From: Lysobacter sp. FW306-1B-D06B
GTDB lineage: Bacteria; Pseudomonadota; Gammaproteobacteria; Xanthomonadales; Xanthomonadaceae
Direction: 5' to 3'
Length of the DNA stretch: 64,000 nucleotides
NCBI RefSeq assembly: GCF_038446665.1
Contig: NZ_CP151802.1
Coordinates: forward strand, 4,092,001-4,156,000
Part shown: one piece after another, positions 1-8,975 of the stretch
How positions within the stretch are numbered: the stretch's first letter is position 1
Layout: every line of letters begins with the position of its first letter
The notes under the pieces: model-generated
Databases searched by the model: none
The model's input: the letters and a program-made list of their open reading frames with translations, nothing else
What the model was told of the DNA's origin: nothing
Position numbers and translations under genes: made by a program

Positions 1-914
1 TGACCGGCAGCGGCCGCGTCAGCGCGCAGGTTAGCGTCGACATGGACTTCGCCCAGACCGAGGAAGCGCGCGAGATCTACGGCCCGCAGCAGCCGATGGT
101 GCGCAGCGAGCAGCTGTCGGAATCCTCGGCCGGTGGCGGCAACACGGCACCGCAGGGCATTCCCGGCAGCGTGAGCAACACGCCCGCCGCGCCGGCGCAG
201 GCCAACGCCGCCAACAACGCCGCGCAACCCAATGCCGCCGCCGTCGCCCAGCAACAGCAGCAGGCCGCATCGAACGGGCCGTCCTCGCGCAGCTCAGTTC
301 GCAATTACGAAATCGATCGCACGCTAACCCACACCCGCCAGGGCCCGGGCCGTGTGCGCCGCGTCACCGCCGCAGTGCTGGTGGACAACGTCCCCGCCGC
401 CGCGGGCAAGGACGGAAAGCCGGCGCTGCGCGCGCTCACCGATCCCGAACTCAAGCGCATCGAGTCGCTGGTGCAGCAGGCGGTGGGTTTCGATTCCCAG
501 CGCGGCGACGCGGTGTCGGTGGTCAACGCGCCGTTCGCGCGCGACATCACCGACACCGGCGAATCCGACCAGCCGCCGCTGTGGGAACATCCGCGTGCGA
601 TGGAATTCCTGCGCATCGCCGTCGGCGGCCTGGTGGTGCTGGTGTTGATCGTCACCGTCCTGCGCCCGCTGTTCCGCCAGTTGATGGGCGGCAAGGCGAT
701 GGCCAAGCCGCAGCAGATCACCACCGCCACCGTCCTGCCGGACGACGAGGACGTGGCCGTTTCGCTGTCGGCGCCGACCGACGCCGCACCGGCCGCGCTG
801 CCGCCGGGCGCGATGACCTTCGACGACAAACTGGAAGTGGCACGCACGGCGGTCAGCACCGACTCCAAGCGCGTGGCACAAGTGGTACGCGACTGGGTGG
901 AATCCGATGCCTGA
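1..914 (+). CDS. fliF: Flagellar MS-ring protein FliF (3' part)
   Basis: This is the C-terminal part of the protein that forms the membrane-embedded MS ring of the flagellar basal body. The frame is open from base 3, so the start lies upstream of the window. A long Ala/Gln/Asn-rich low-complexity stretch (about 150-290) is followed by the conserved periplasmic segment. A transmembrane helix lies around bases 595-675 and the cytoplasmic tail ends in an acidic Trp-containing segment (DWVESDA), the usual FliG-binding end. The stop overlaps the fliG start by 8 bases, so the two are translationally coupled. Confidence 0.95.
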   Translation, partial: TGSGRVSAQVSVDMDFAQTEEAREIYGPQQPMVRSEQLSESSAGGGNTAPQGIPGSVSNTPAAPAQANAANNAAQPNAAAVAQQQQQAASNGPSSRSSVRNYEIDRTLTHTRQGPGRVRRVTAAVLVDNVPAAAGKDGKPALRALTDPELKRIESLVQQAVGFDSQRGDAVSVVNAPFARDITDTGESDQPPLWEHPRAMEFLRIAVGGLVVLVLIVTVLRPLFRQLMGGKAMAKPQQITTATVLPDDEDVAVSLSAPTDAAPAALPPGAMTFDDKLEVARTAVSTDSKRVAQVVRDWVESDA

Positions 915-1911
915 CACGACCGGTCTGACAGGCGTACAGCGCGCCGCCGTCGTCCTGCTCTCGCTCGGCGAGCAGCAGGCCGCCGAAGTGCTCAAGCACA
1001 TGAGCGCCAAGGAAGTGCAGAAGCTCGGCGTCGCCATGACTTCGGTCAGCGGCGTCTCGCGCGAATCCGTGGGCAAGGTGATCGACCAGTTCGTCGAGAC
1101 CCTCGCCCAGCCCAGCGGTCTGGGTTCGGGCGCCGACGAATACGTGCGCGCCGTGCTGGTGCAGGCGCTGGGCGAGGAACGCGCGAGCAGCCTGATCGAC
1201 CGCATCCTGCTGGGCCGCAACACCTCCGGCCTGGACACGCTCAAGTGGATGGAGCCGCGCGCGATCGCCGACCTGGTGCGCAACGAACACCCGCAGATCA
1301 TCGCGATCGTGATGGCGCACCTGGAAAGCGACCAGGCCGCCGACGCACTCAAGTGCCTGCCCGACCGCGTGCGCGCCGACGTGCTGCTGCGCATCGCCAC
1401 GCTCGACGGCATTCCGCCCAACGCACTCAATGAACTCAACGACGTGATGGCCCGCCAGTTCGCCGGCGCGCAGAACCTGAAGTCCTCGTCCGTCGGCGGC
1501 GTGAAGGTGGCGGCCAACATCCTCAACTTCATGGACTCCGGCCAGGACGAGATGATCCTGGGCACCATCGGCGAGATCGACAACGAACTGGGCGTGCGCA
1601 TCCGCGACCTGATGTTCGTGTTCGACAACCTGGCCGAGATCGACGACCGCGCCATGCAGGCGCTGTTGCGCGAAGTGCCCAACGACAAGCTCGCCGTCGC
1701 CCTTCGCGGCGCCGAAGCAAAGGTGCGCGAGAAGATCACCTCCAACATGTCGCAGCGCGCGGCGGAAATCCTCGTGGAAGACATGGAAGCGCGCGGCCCG
1801 GTGCGGCTGGCGGAAGTCGAAGCGGCGCAGAAGGAAATCCTCGCGATGGTCCGCAAGATGGCCGACGCCGGCACGATCCAGCTGGCGGCCAAGGCCGAGG
1901 CGTTCGTATGA
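907..1911 (+). CDS. fliG: Flagellar motor switch protein FliG
   Basis: FliG is the rotor protein of the C ring. It binds FliF through its N-terminus, FliM through its middle domain and the stator through its C-terminal charged helix. At 334 residues it has the normal family length. The EHPQ motif of the middle domain is at residues 127-130. The C-terminal domain carries the charged torque helix (FDNLAEIDDRAMQALLREV). It overlaps fliF by 8 bases and fliH by 4, so this is a tight operon. The start is the only one that keeps a full N-terminal domain. Confidence 0.97.
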   Translation: MPDTTGLTGVQRAAVVLLSLGEQQAAEVLKHMSAKEVQKLGVAMTSVSGVSRESVGKVIDQFVETLAQPSGLGSGADEYVRAVLVQALGEERASSLIDRILLGRNTSGLDTLKWMEPRAIADLVRNEHPQIIAIVMAHLESDQAADALKCLPDRVRADVLLRIATLDGIPPNALNELNDVMARQFAGAQNLKSSSVGGVKVAANILNFMDSGQDEMILGTIGEIDNELGVRIRDLMFVFDNLAEIDDRAMQALLREVPNDKLAVALRGAEAKVREKITSNMSQRAAEILVEDMEARGPVRLAEVEAAQKEILAMVRKMADAGTIQLAAKAEAFV

Positions 1912-2540
1912 GCCTGACGGCGGCCTGGAACACCGAAATGGCCGGCGCCGTGCGCTGGACCGCGCCCGGCCTGGACGCGCCACCCGTCGAGCCGGTGGTC
2001 GAACTGCCGCCACCTCCCAGCGTGGAGCAGTTGCAGGCCATCGAGCAGGCCGCGCACGACCAGGGCTACGCCGACGGCCTGGCGCGCGGACACGCGGAAG
2101 GCTTCGCGACGGGGCAGGCCGAAGTGCGCCGGCTCGTCGCGCAGATCGAAGGCATCCTCGACGGCTTCACGCGCCCGCTCTCGCGACTGGACGATGAAGT
2201 TTCCGAAGCGCTGGCCGAACTGGCCGTGCGCGTCGCCGGTTCGCTGCTGGGCCCGGCGTACACCGCCGATCCTTCGCTGCTGGCCGACCTGGTGCGCGAA
2301 GCGCTCGACGCCGTCGGCAGCAGCCAGCGCGAAGTCGAACTGCGCCTGCACCCGGACGACATGGGCGTGCTGTATCCGCACCTGGCCGGCCTGGACGGCG
2401 TGCGCCTGACCAACGACAGCACGCTGGCGCGCGGCGAACTGCGCGTGCACAGCGACGGCGTGCGCATCGACGGCACGATGGCGGCGCGCTTGCAGGCGGT
2501 GCTGGAGAGCACGATTGCGGTGCATGGGGTGGCGCGATGA
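1908..2540 (+). CDS. fliH: Flagellar export ATPase regulator FliH
   Basis: FliH is the peripheral stalk protein that tethers and restrains the export ATPase FliI at the C ring. The 210-residue product has a Pro-rich N-terminus, then a segment with repeated small residues (GYADGLARGHAEGFATGQAE) typical of the FliH/YscL GxxxG-type helix, then the C-terminal FliH domain with the conserved pattern of HPDD. It overlaps fliG by 4 bases (ATGA) and is followed by a repeat element before fliI. Confidence 0.93.
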   Translation: MSLTAAWNTEMAGAVRWTAPGLDAPPVEPVVELPPPPSVEQLQAIEQAAHDQGYADGLARGHAEGFATGQAEVRRLVAQIEGILDGFTRPLSRLDDEVSEALAELAVRVAGSLLGPAYTADPSLLADLVREALDAVGSSQREVELRLHPDDMGVLYPHLAGLDGVRLTNDSTLARGELRVHSDGVRIDGTMAARLQAVLESTIAVHGVAR

Positions 2541-2568
2541 TGGCAACGTCCCTCCCATCAAGCTTCTG

Positions 2569-2685
2569 CCCCTCCCCCTGCTTGCAGGGGGAGGTTGGGA
2601 GGGGGTTCGAGGCGCGCCAGCGCCGAGCTCGCCGCGTTGCGGCTTCGCAACCCCTCCCCCACCCTCCCCTGCACGCAGGGGAGGG
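2569..2685 (+). repeat. CCCTCCCC-type palindromic repeat between fliH and fliI
   Basis: Two hairpins (CCTCCCCCTGC-TT-GCAGGGGGAGG at about 2573-2594, and CCCTCCCCTGC-AC-GCAGGGGAGGG at 2663-2686) face each other across a spacer containing GAGGCGCGCCAGCGCC and GGCTTCGCAACCCCTCCC. This is one full copy of the repeat family that also occurs inside fliO, flhF and cheA. Here it sits in the 169-base gap between fliH and fliI. Confidence 0.85.
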
Positions 2686-2709
2686 AGACACAGCGCAGGG
2701 AGCTTCCGC

Positions 2710-4110
2710 ATGACCACCCCCGCCTCCCACTGGCTCGACGCCCGCAACCTGCGCCTGGCCTCGCGCCTGGACGCCGCCGCGCCCAAACCGCAATCGATGG
2801 GCCTGGCGCGCGAAGGCGTGCTGCGCCGCGCCGTCGGCCTCACGCTCGAAGCGTCGGGCTGCAGCGCACCGCTCGGCTCGCGCTGCCGCGTGGAAACGCA
2901 CGGCGGCGTGTGGGTCGATGCGGAAGTCGTCGGCTTCTCCGGCGACCGCACCTTCCTCATGCCCAGCGCGCACCTGGAAGGCCTGCTGCCGAACGCACGC
3001 GTGGTGCCCAGTCGTCAGCGCGGCGAAGTCGCCGTCGGCGAAGGCCTGCTCGGCCGCGTGATCGACAGCGACGGCGTGCCGCTCGACGGCCGCGGCCCGA
3101 TACGCGCCGAACACTGGGTCGGCCTGGCCGGCAAATCCGTCAATCCGCTGATGCGCGAACCAATCACGCGTTCGCTCGACGTCGGCGTGCGCGCCATCAA
3201 TTCATTGCTGCCCATCGGCCGCGGCCAGCGCGTGGGCCTGTTCGCCGGTTCCGGCGTCGGCAAGTCCACGCTGCTGGGCATGATGACCCGCTTCACCGCC
3301 GCCGACGTCATCGTCGTGGGCCTGATCGGCGAACGCGGCCGCGAAGTGCGCGATTTCGTCGAAGCCACGCTGGGCGAGGAAGGCCTGCGTCGCGCCGTCG
3401 TCGTTGCCGCACCCGCCGACCGCCCGCCGCTGGCGCGTCTGCACGGCGCGTTGCGCGCGACGGCCATCGCCGAGTGGTACCGCGATCAGGGCCTGCACGT
3501 CTTGCTGCTGATGGACTCGCTCACCCGCTACGCGCACGCGCAGCGCGAGATCGGCTTGTCGGTGGGCGAACCGCCGACCACGCGCGGCTACCCGCCCAGC
3601 GTGTTCGCGAAACTTCCGGCGCTGGTGGAACGCGCGGGCAACGGCGCCGACGGGCGCGGCTCGATCACCGCGTTCTACACCGTGCTCACCGAAGGCGACG
3701 ATCAGCAGGAACCGATCGCCGATGCCGCGCGCGCAATCCTCGACGGCCACATCGTGCTCACGCGCCGCATCGCCGACGCGGGCCAATACCCGGCCATCGA
3801 CGTGGAAGTCTCGGTGAGCCGCGTGATGCAGGACATCACCGACGCCCCGTGGCGCGAGCGCATCCGCAAGCTCAAGCGGCTGATGGCCGCCTACAACGCA
3901 CAGCGCGACCTGATCGCCATCGGCGCCTACCAGCGCGGCAACGATCCGGTCGTCGACGAAGCGCTGGCGCGCTGGCCGGCGATCCTGAATTTCCTGGGAC
4001 AGGACGTGAGCGAGGCCGCCGACGTGCAGGCCAGCCGCGATGCCCTCGCCCGCCTTCTTGACGATGTTCGTGAACCCACAGTCGCCACCGCGACGACGGA
4101 GACCGCATGA
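2710..4110 (+). CDS. fliI: Flagellum-specific export ATPase FliI
   Basis: FliI is the cytoplasmic ATPase that energises flagellar type III export; it is related to F1 beta subunits. The Walker A motif AGSGVGKS is at about residues 179-186, followed by the conserved GLIGERGREV and LLLMDSLTRYAHAQREIG segments. The frame is open from 2515, but that upstream part reads through fliH and a repeat. I chose the ATG at 2710 because AGGGAG lies 8 bases before it and the length (466 residues) is then normal. The stop overlaps the fliJ start by 4 bases. Confidence 0.96.
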   Translation: MTTPASHWLDARNLRLASRLDAAAPKPQSMGLAREGVLRRAVGLTLEASGCSAPLGSRCRVETHGGVWVDAEVVGFSGDRTFLMPSAHLEGLLPNARVVPSRQRGEVAVGEGLLGRVIDSDGVPLDGRGPIRAEHWVGLAGKSVNPLMREPITRSLDVGVRAINSLLPIGRGQRVGLFAGSGVGKSTLLGMMTRFTAADVIVVGLIGERGREVRDFVEATLGEEGLRRAVVVAAPADRPPLARLHGALRATAIAEWYRDQGLHVLLLMDSLTRYAHAQREIGLSVGEPPTTRGYPPSVFAKLPALVERAGNGADGRGSITAFYTVLTEGDDQQEPIADAARAILDGHIVLTRRIADAGQYPAIDVEVSVSRVMQDITDAPWRERIRKLKRLMAAYNAQRDLIAIGAYQRGNDPVVDEALARWPAILNFLGQDVSEAADVQASRDALARLLDDVREPTVATATTETA

Positions 4111-4571
4111 CCCGTTCGCAACGCCTCGATCCCCTGCTGAACCTGATGCAGCAGCGCCAGGACGCCGCCGCCCGCGAAGTCGCCGACCGCGACCGCCAGT
4201 TGGCCGAGCAGGAACAGCGCCTGGACGCGCTGCGCCGCTACGCCGAGGAATACGCCGTCACGCCGAACGACGCGACCATCGCACCGGCGTTGCTGGCCAA
4301 CCGCATCGCCTTCCGCGCCAAGCTCGAAACGGCGGTGGATCAGCAAAGCCGCATCGTCGACAGCAGCCGCCAGAACCGCGACGTCGAACGCGCGCGCTTG
4401 ATGCTCGCCAGCCGCGACGCCAAGGTGATGGAGCAGTTGGCGGGAAGCTACCGCGCGCAGGAATCGCGCGTGGCCGAGCAGCGCGTGCAGCGCGAGCTGG
4501 ACGATCTCGGCGCGCGCCGCAGCGTGCATGCCAACGCAAGTGGCAACGCCAGCGACGGAGCGACCGAGTGA
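4107..4571 (+). CDS. fliJ: Flagellar export chaperone/stalk protein FliJ
   Basis: The 154-residue product is almost entirely charged and helical, with many Arg, Glu, Gln and Ala residues, as expected for the coiled-coil FliJ protein. FliJ forms the central stalk of the FliI hexamer and helps to deliver export cargo. Sequence conservation is weak in this family, so the call rests on coiled-coil composition, length and position between fliI and fliK. It overlaps fliI by 4 bases and shares a TGATG stop/start with fliK. Confidence 0.88.
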   Translation: MTRSQRLDPLLNLMQQRQDAAAREVADRDRQLAEQEQRLDALRRYAEEYAVTPNDATIAPALLANRIAFRAKLETAVDQQSRIVDSSRQNRDVERARLMLASRDAKVMEQLAGSYRAQESRVAEQRVQRELDDLGARRSVHANASGNASDGATE

Positions 4572-5863
4572 TGCAGACGTTCTCCGCCCTGCTCGCCGGC
4601 CAGCGCGCGGCCGGCGCCAACGGCACGCGCAATGGCGGCGCTTCGTCCACGACGCAGGACGACGCCGGTGCGTCCAGCGGGTTCGACCAGATGTTGCAGG
4701 CGCAGGGCGCGCGATCGGATTCCCGATCGTCGTCGCCTTCGCCTGCGTCCCGAACGCCGGAGTCCAGTCGCGCGGACGGCGCCCAACGGCCGCGCGACTC
4801 CGGCCCTTCGCGTCCGTCGCAGGACGCGTCGCAGAACGATTCGAAAGCAACCGAAGCCAAGCCGCGCGACAACGTGCGCGCTGAAGCGAGGGACGACGCG
4901 CCGCGCGAACCACGCAGCGCCGAAACGTCCGACACGCAGGGCGGCGAAGCGAGCGCGCCCGCCCACGACGACGCCACTGCCATCGCAACGGCCGAAGCGT
5001 CGCCGACGCCTGCGGCGAACGATGCCGCCGCACCCGCGCTGCCCGAGCAACTGCTGGCGCTGCTGAACGGCCTCGCCGGCGCGACCGCCGCCGCGCCCAC
5101 GGCGACGACGGATGCATTGCCGGCCGCGCTGGCGCCGACCGCCCCGGATAACGCCGCCACCGGCGCGCAGGGCGCGACCACCGCGAAGCCGACGCTGCCG
5201 GCGCTTCCCACCGCATTGCCGGCGACGACGCCCGCGACGCCGGCCGAAGGCGACGCCACGGCCGCCTTCGCCGTGGCGATGGGCGCCGCGGTCTCCGCCG
5301 ACGGCGATGCGAACGCGCCCGACGCGACCTTCGACACGGGCGCGATCGGCGAGGTCGGCGACACGGCCGCGACGCCGCCGCTGTCGGTTTCGAACGCCAC
5401 GACGCATTCGCTGTCGCGCGCCACGGTCGCCGCGGTCATGGCGAACCAGCCGCTGGGCGTCGACAAGGGCTTCGAGGACGGCTTCGGTTCGCGCATCGCG
5501 TGGCTGGCCGACCAGAAGATCGGCCACGCGGAAATCCGCGTCACGCCGGATCATCTGGGCACGATCGACGTGCGCCTGCAGCTGGACGGCAATCGCGTCA
5601 ACGCGGAATTCAACAGCGCCCAGGCCGAGGTCCGGCACGCGCTGGAGTCGAGCCTGCCGCGCCTGCGCGACATGCTCGGGCAGCAGGGCTTGCAGCTGGG
5701 GCATGCGGATGTCGGCCAGCGGCAGCCGGGGCAGCAGCAGGCGCCCGCGAACGGCCAACCCGGCCCCCTCGGCGGCGACGGTGCCGACAGCGCGGCCCAT
5801 GCCGGCTGGACGCCCGGCCCGGCGGTGCGCGCCTCGCGCGGGTTGCTGGATGAGTACGCGTGA
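4571..5863 (+). CDS. fliK: Flagellar hook-length control protein FliK
   Basis: FliK measures hook length and switches export specificity through FlhB. The 430-residue product has a long, low-complexity Ala/Thr/Pro/Asp-rich N-terminal ruler (about residues 25-280). The conserved hook-length C-terminal domain follows: the segment around IRVTPDHLGTIDVRLQLDG is diagnostic, then a helix and a Gln-rich tail. The frame extends upstream to 4040, but that part is shadow of fliI/fliJ. ATG 4571 overlaps the fliJ stop; a GTG lies one codon earlier. This is the last gene before a 418-base gap. Confidence 0.9.
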   Translation: MQTFSALLAGQRAAGANGTRNGGASSTTQDDAGASSGFDQMLQAQGARSDSRSSSPSPASRTPESSRADGAQRPRDSGPSRPSQDASQNDSKATEAKPRDNVRAEARDDAPREPRSAETSDTQGGEASAPAHDDATAIATAEASPTPAANDAAAPALPEQLLALLNGLAGATAAAPTATTDALPAALAPTAPDNAATGAQGATTAKPTLPALPTALPATTPATPAEGDATAAFAVAMGAAVSADGDANAPDATFDTGAIGEVGDTAATPPLSVSNATTHSLSRATVAAVMANQPLGVDKGFEDGFGSRIAWLADQKIGHAEIRVTPDHLGTIDVRLQLDGNRVNAEFNSAQAEVRHALESSLPRLRDMLGQQGLQLGHADVGQRQPGQQQAPANGQPGPLGGDGADSAAHAGWTPGPAVRASRGLLDEYA

Positions 5864-5969
5864 CCGATTGAGCGCCCTCGGGCACTGACGGGAGTCTGGC
5901 GCGGGACGTCCGTCAAAAGACCGACGCGCCGGGGCGGGCGGATTTCATCGCTACCGTCCCACCTCCACC

Positions 5970-6189
5970 GTCATCCCGGCGAAGGCCGGGACCCAGGCTG
6001 TCACGTCGTCCGCTCCGTCTCGTCATTCCAGCGGAAGCTGGAATCCGTCTTGATCTTCAGCTTTGCCGGCGAGGCCTGGAACAGCGCAAATGGATTCCAG
6101 CTTTCGCTGGAATGACGGTGAGGCGGGGCGTCGGCAATGAGAGGGCCCTGAACGCTCCGGGCCTGGGTCCCGGCCTTCGCCGGGATGAC
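5970..6189. repeat. Nested inverted repeats in the fliK-fliL gap
   Basis: The 418-base gap 5864-6281 holds no gene. An outer pair (GTCATCCCGGCGAAGGCCGG at 5970-5989, its partner at 6162-6189) encloses an inner pair (CGTCATTCCAGCGGAAGCTG at 6021-6040, its partner at 6093-6117). The short ORFs here are translations of these repeats. The element separates fliFGHIJK from fliLMNOPQR and may mark an operon break; I found no convincing promoter. Confidence 0.85.
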
Positions 6190-6281
6190 GGGAGGAATCG
6201 AGCAGCCGCCACCGCTCCCACTTCCAACCCACGGCACACCCCTTGCACGGCACCGGCATTCCCCATCGCCGAGTTCCGCGC

Positions 6282-6779
6282 ATGTCCAAGCCCGCCGCCC
6301 ACGCCGCTCCTCCGATCCCGCCGCGCAGCAACAACCTCGCGCTGTGGATTCTGATCGTGCTGCTGGTGATCGGCATCGCCGGCGCCGGCGCGTGGTGGTT
6401 CCTGCAAGGACGCGGCGCGCAGGCCCACGCCGCCGAACCGGCCGCCGCCGCGACGCGTGCGCCGGCCCGCTACTACGCCCTCGAACCGGCCTTCGTGGTC
6501 AACCTCGCCGACACCGGCGCGGTGCGCTACCTGCAGGCCGACGTCCAGGTCATGACGCGCGATGAAGCCACCGGCGCCGCGCTGGAACTGCACACCCCCG
6601 CCATCCGCAACCGCCTGCTGTTGCTGTTCGGCCAGCACACCGCCGCGCAGCTCGCGCAGCGCTCGGCCAAGGAGCGCCTGCAGGAACAGGCCCTGGCCGA
6701 AGTTCGCGGCGTGCTCCGCGCCGAACGCGCGCCCGACAAGGTCGAGGCGGTGTTCTTCACCAGCCTGGTCACGCAGTAA
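6282..6779 (+). CDS. fliL: Flagellar basal body-associated protein FliL
   Basis: FliL is a single-span inner-membrane protein that rings and stabilises the stator units. The 165-residue product has a short cytoplasmic N-terminus and one transmembrane helix at about residues 22-43 (ending AGAWWFLQG). The periplasmic FliL domain contains the conserved pattern YYALEPAFVVNL. The frame opens at 6243, but ATG 6282 places the membrane helix at the usual distance from the N-terminus. It starts the fliLMNOPQR run, with fliM 24 bases downstream. Confidence 0.93.
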   Translation: MSKPAAHAAPPIPPRSNNLALWILIVLLVIGIAGAGAWWFLQGRGAQAHAAEPAAAATRAPARYYALEPAFVVNLADTGAVRYLQADVQVMTRDEATGAALELHTPAIRNRLLLLFGQHTAAQLAQRSAKERLQEQALAEVRGVLRAERAPDKVEAVFFTSLVTQ

Positions 6780-6803
6780 CGGCCTTCACGAGAGCCTGAT
6801 CCG

Positions 6804-7838
6804 ATGATGAGCGACCTGCTGTCACAGGACGAAATCGACGCCCTCCTGCACGGCGTGGATTCCGGCGCGGTCGAGACCGAGCCGCCGCCGGTTCCGGGCG
6901 AAGCGCGCAGTTACGACTTCGCCAGCCAGGACCGCATCGTCCGCGGCAAGCTGCCGACGCTGGAGATGATCAACGAGCGCTTCGCGCGCACGTGGCGCAT
7001 CGGCCTGTTCAACCTGCTGCGCCGCTCGGCCGACCTGTCGGTGCGCGGCATCGACCTGATCCGCTTCGGCGAGTACATGCATTCGCTGCAGGTGCCGACC
7101 AACCTCAACCTGGTGAAGATGAAGCCGCTGCGCGGCACCGCGCTGGTGATGTTCGAACCGCGCCTGGTGTTCACCGTGGTGGACAACTTCTTCGGCGGCT
7201 CGGGCAAGTACCACACGCGCATCGAAGGCCGCGAGTTCACGCCCACCGAGATGCGCGTGATCCAGCTGCTGCTCAAGCAGACCTTCGCCGACCTGGTGGA
7301 CGCGTGGGCGCCGGTGATGCCGGTGGAGTTCGAATACCTCAATTCGGAGGTCAATCCGCACTTCGCCAACATCATCAGCCCGCGCGAATACATCGTGGTG
7401 TGCCGCTTCCACGTCGAGCTGGACGGCGGCGGCGGCGAATTCCATGTGTCGCTGCCGTACGCGATGCTCGAACCGATCCGAGAGGCGCTGGACGCCGGCG
7501 TGCAGAGCGACCGCATCGAACGCGACGAAAGCTGGACGGTCGCGCTGCGCTCGCAGCTGCACGACGCCGAGATCGAACTGTCCAGCGTGCTGGCGCAGCG
7601 CTCGATCAGCCTGCGCGAGCTGTGCCGGCTGCGCGTGGGCGACGTGATTCCGCTGGAAATCCCGCGCACGGCGACGCTGAAGGTCGAGCAGATGCCGTTG
7701 TTCTCCGGCGAGTTCGGCACGCACAACGGCCGCAACGCCATCAAGGTCAACACCGTGCACGCCGTACGCGAGAAGCCGGTGTTCGACCCCACCAATCCCG
7801 ACTCCATCGCGGTCCACGCCGCGCTCACCCAGGCCTGA
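6804..7838 (+). CDS. fliM: Flagellar motor switch protein FliM
   Basis: FliM is the C-ring protein that receives CheY-P and sets rotation direction. The 344-residue product starts with the CheY-binding peptide (DLLSQDEIDALLHG, residues 4-17). The CheC-like middle domain follows (with NFFGGSGKYHTRIEGREFTP), then the SpoA/FliN-like C-terminal domain. The start could be either of two consecutive ATGs. fliN begins 5 bases after the stop. Its likely partner CheY is encoded at 19173. Confidence 0.97.
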   Translation: MMSDLLSQDEIDALLHGVDSGAVETEPPPVPGEARSYDFASQDRIVRGKLPTLEMINERFARTWRIGLFNLLRRSADLSVRGIDLIRFGEYMHSLQVPTNLNLVKMKPLRGTALVMFEPRLVFTVVDNFFGGSGKYHTRIEGREFTPTEMRVIQLLLKQTFADLVDAWAPVMPVEFEYLNSEVNPHFANIISPREYIVVCRFHVELDGGGGEFHVSLPYAMLEPIREALDAGVQSDRIERDESWTVALRSQLHDAEIELSSVLAQRSISLRELCRLRVGDVIPLEIPRTATLKVEQMPLFSGEFGTHNGRNAIKVNTVHAVREKPVFDPTNPDSIAVHAALTQA

Positions 7839-7843
7839 CGCCG

Positions 7844-8173
7844 ATGACCAGCAACGACTCCGCCGCACGCGCCGCTTTCGATCCGCTCACCGCTGATGGC
7901 GGCATCGCCAGCGACCTCAACCTGGACGTGATCCTCGACGTGCCGGTCACGCTGTCGCTCGAGGTCGGCCGCGCGCGCATTCCGATCCGCAACCTGCTGC
8001 AGCTCAACCAGGGTTCGGTGGTCGAACTGGAGCGCGCCGCCGGCGAACCGCTGGATCTGTACGTCAACGGCACGCTGATCGCGCAGGGCGAAGTGGTCGT
8101 CGTCAACGATCGTTTCGGCGTGCGTCTGACCGACGTGGTCAGCCCGGCCGAGCGGATCAAGAGGCTGCGATGA
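7844..8173 (+). CDS. fliN: Flagellar motor switch protein FliN
   Basis: FliN completes the C ring below FliM and helps dock FliH. At 109 residues it is a standard-length FliN with the SpoA domain (VPVTLSLEVGRARIPIRNLL, then LYVNGTLIAQGEVVVVNDRFG). The frame is open far upstream in a shadow of fliM, so I placed the start at ATG 7844, five bases after fliM. Its stop overlaps the fliO start by 4 bases. Confidence 0.95.
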   Translation: MTSNDSAARAAFDPLTADGGIASDLNLDVILDVPVTLSLEVGRARIPIRNLLQLNQGSVVELERAAGEPLDLYVNGTLIAQGEVVVVNDRFGVRLTDVVSPAERIKRLR

Positions 8174-8931
8174 TCGCTGCGGGTACTGTCGACGCAGCCG
8201 CTGCGTCTGCCCTCACCCGAACCCCTCTCCCGCGAGCGGGAGAGGGGCTCGGCGACCGCGCGATGGTTGCGATCGGAAATGATGCGGCTGTCGTTTCGTC
8301 GGGTGCGCCCGTGAACTCCCTCCCCTGCTTGCAGGGGAGGGTTGGGGAGGGGTGTGAGCCGCTTGCGGCGAACGTGTCACAGGAAGGCTCGGCGCAAGGC
8401 GCCTCGCTACCCCCTCCCAGCCCGCAGCCATCGGGCGATGGCCCGATGGCGTTCGTCGGGACGCGCGCCAATGGCGCGCAAGCCGTCCCTCCTCACCCCC
8501 TGCAAGCAGGGGGAGCAAAAGCAGGGGGAGCGGCCAACGCGCAGCACACCGCCACCGTCGCGCACCCCGCCAAACCGCAAGCCTTCGCCAAGCCCGCCGA
8601 CGGCCCCGGCATCGGCGGCGCGGTGTTCGCATTGATCCTGGTGGTGTCGCTGATCCTCGGCCTGGGCTGGCTCGCGCGTCGCATGCCGGGCGTGGGCCGT
8701 GCATCCAACACCAACGCGCTGCGCGTCGTCGGTTCGCTGGCGCTGGGGCCGCGCGATCGCGTGGTCGTGGTGGAAGTCGGAAACACGCAGCTGCTGCTGG
8801 GCGTCGGCCAGAACGGCATGACGACGCTGCACACGCTGGCCGAACCGCTGCCTCTGGCACAGCCTTCGCAGGGGAATGCCGTCAGTCCGTTCGCGCAGTT
8901 GCTGGCGCAGCATTTCGGGAAGAAGCCGTGA
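8170..8931 (+). CDS. fliO: Flagellar biosynthesis protein FliO with repeat-derived extension
   Basis: FliO is a small membrane protein that assists assembly of the FliP ring of the export gate. The recognisable part is C-terminal: a transmembrane helix (GGAVFALILVVSLILGLGWL, about residues 154-173) and the conserved basic/beta domain (LRVVGSLALGPRDRVVVVEV). At 253 residues the protein is far longer than a usual FliO (about 100-150). Residues 14-125 are encoded by palindromic repeats in frame. The ATG at 8170 overlaps the fliN stop; in-frame ATGs at about 8263 and 8446 could shorten it but would still lie within repeat DNA. Confidence 0.88.
   Translation: MIAAGTVDAAAASALTRTPLPRAGEGLGDRAMVAIGNDAAVVSSGAPVNSLPCLQGRVGEGCEPLAANVSQEGSAQGASLPPPSPQPSGDGPMAFVGTRANGAQAVPPHPLQAGGAKAGGAANAQHTATVAHPAKPQAFAKPADGPGIGGAVFALILVVSLILGLGWLARRMPGVGRASNTNALRVVGSLALGPRDRVVVVEVGNTQLLLGVGQNGMTTLHTLAEPLPLAQPSQGNAVSPFAQLLAQHFGKKP
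8211..8545. repeat. Palindromic repeats inside the fliO reading frame
   Basis: A perfect 12-base-arm palindrome (CCCCTCTCCCGC-GA-GCGGGAGAGGGG) is at 8222-8247. A second perfect hairpin (CCCTCCCCTGC-TT-GCAGGGGAGGG) is at 8318-8341, followed by TTGGGGAGGGGT. An opposing half with CCCCCTCCCAGC and CCCCCTGCAAGCAGGGGGAG runs to about 8545. The whole block is translated in frame as part of FliO. Confidence 0.85.
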
Positions 8932-8975
8932 GCGCCGTGGCGCCACGCGTTCACGGAAGCCGGCAGCCCTCCACC

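Noticed and set aside
324..2960. 878-codon minus-strand ORF opposite fliF-fliI
   Set aside because: High GC content keeps the antisense frame open; its codon use mirrors the plus-strand genes and the protein has no recognisable domain.
6001..6237. Small minus-strand ORF in the fliK-fliL gap
   Set aside because: It is a translation of the nested inverted repeats; peptides such as VIPAKAGTQ are typical of this repeat family.
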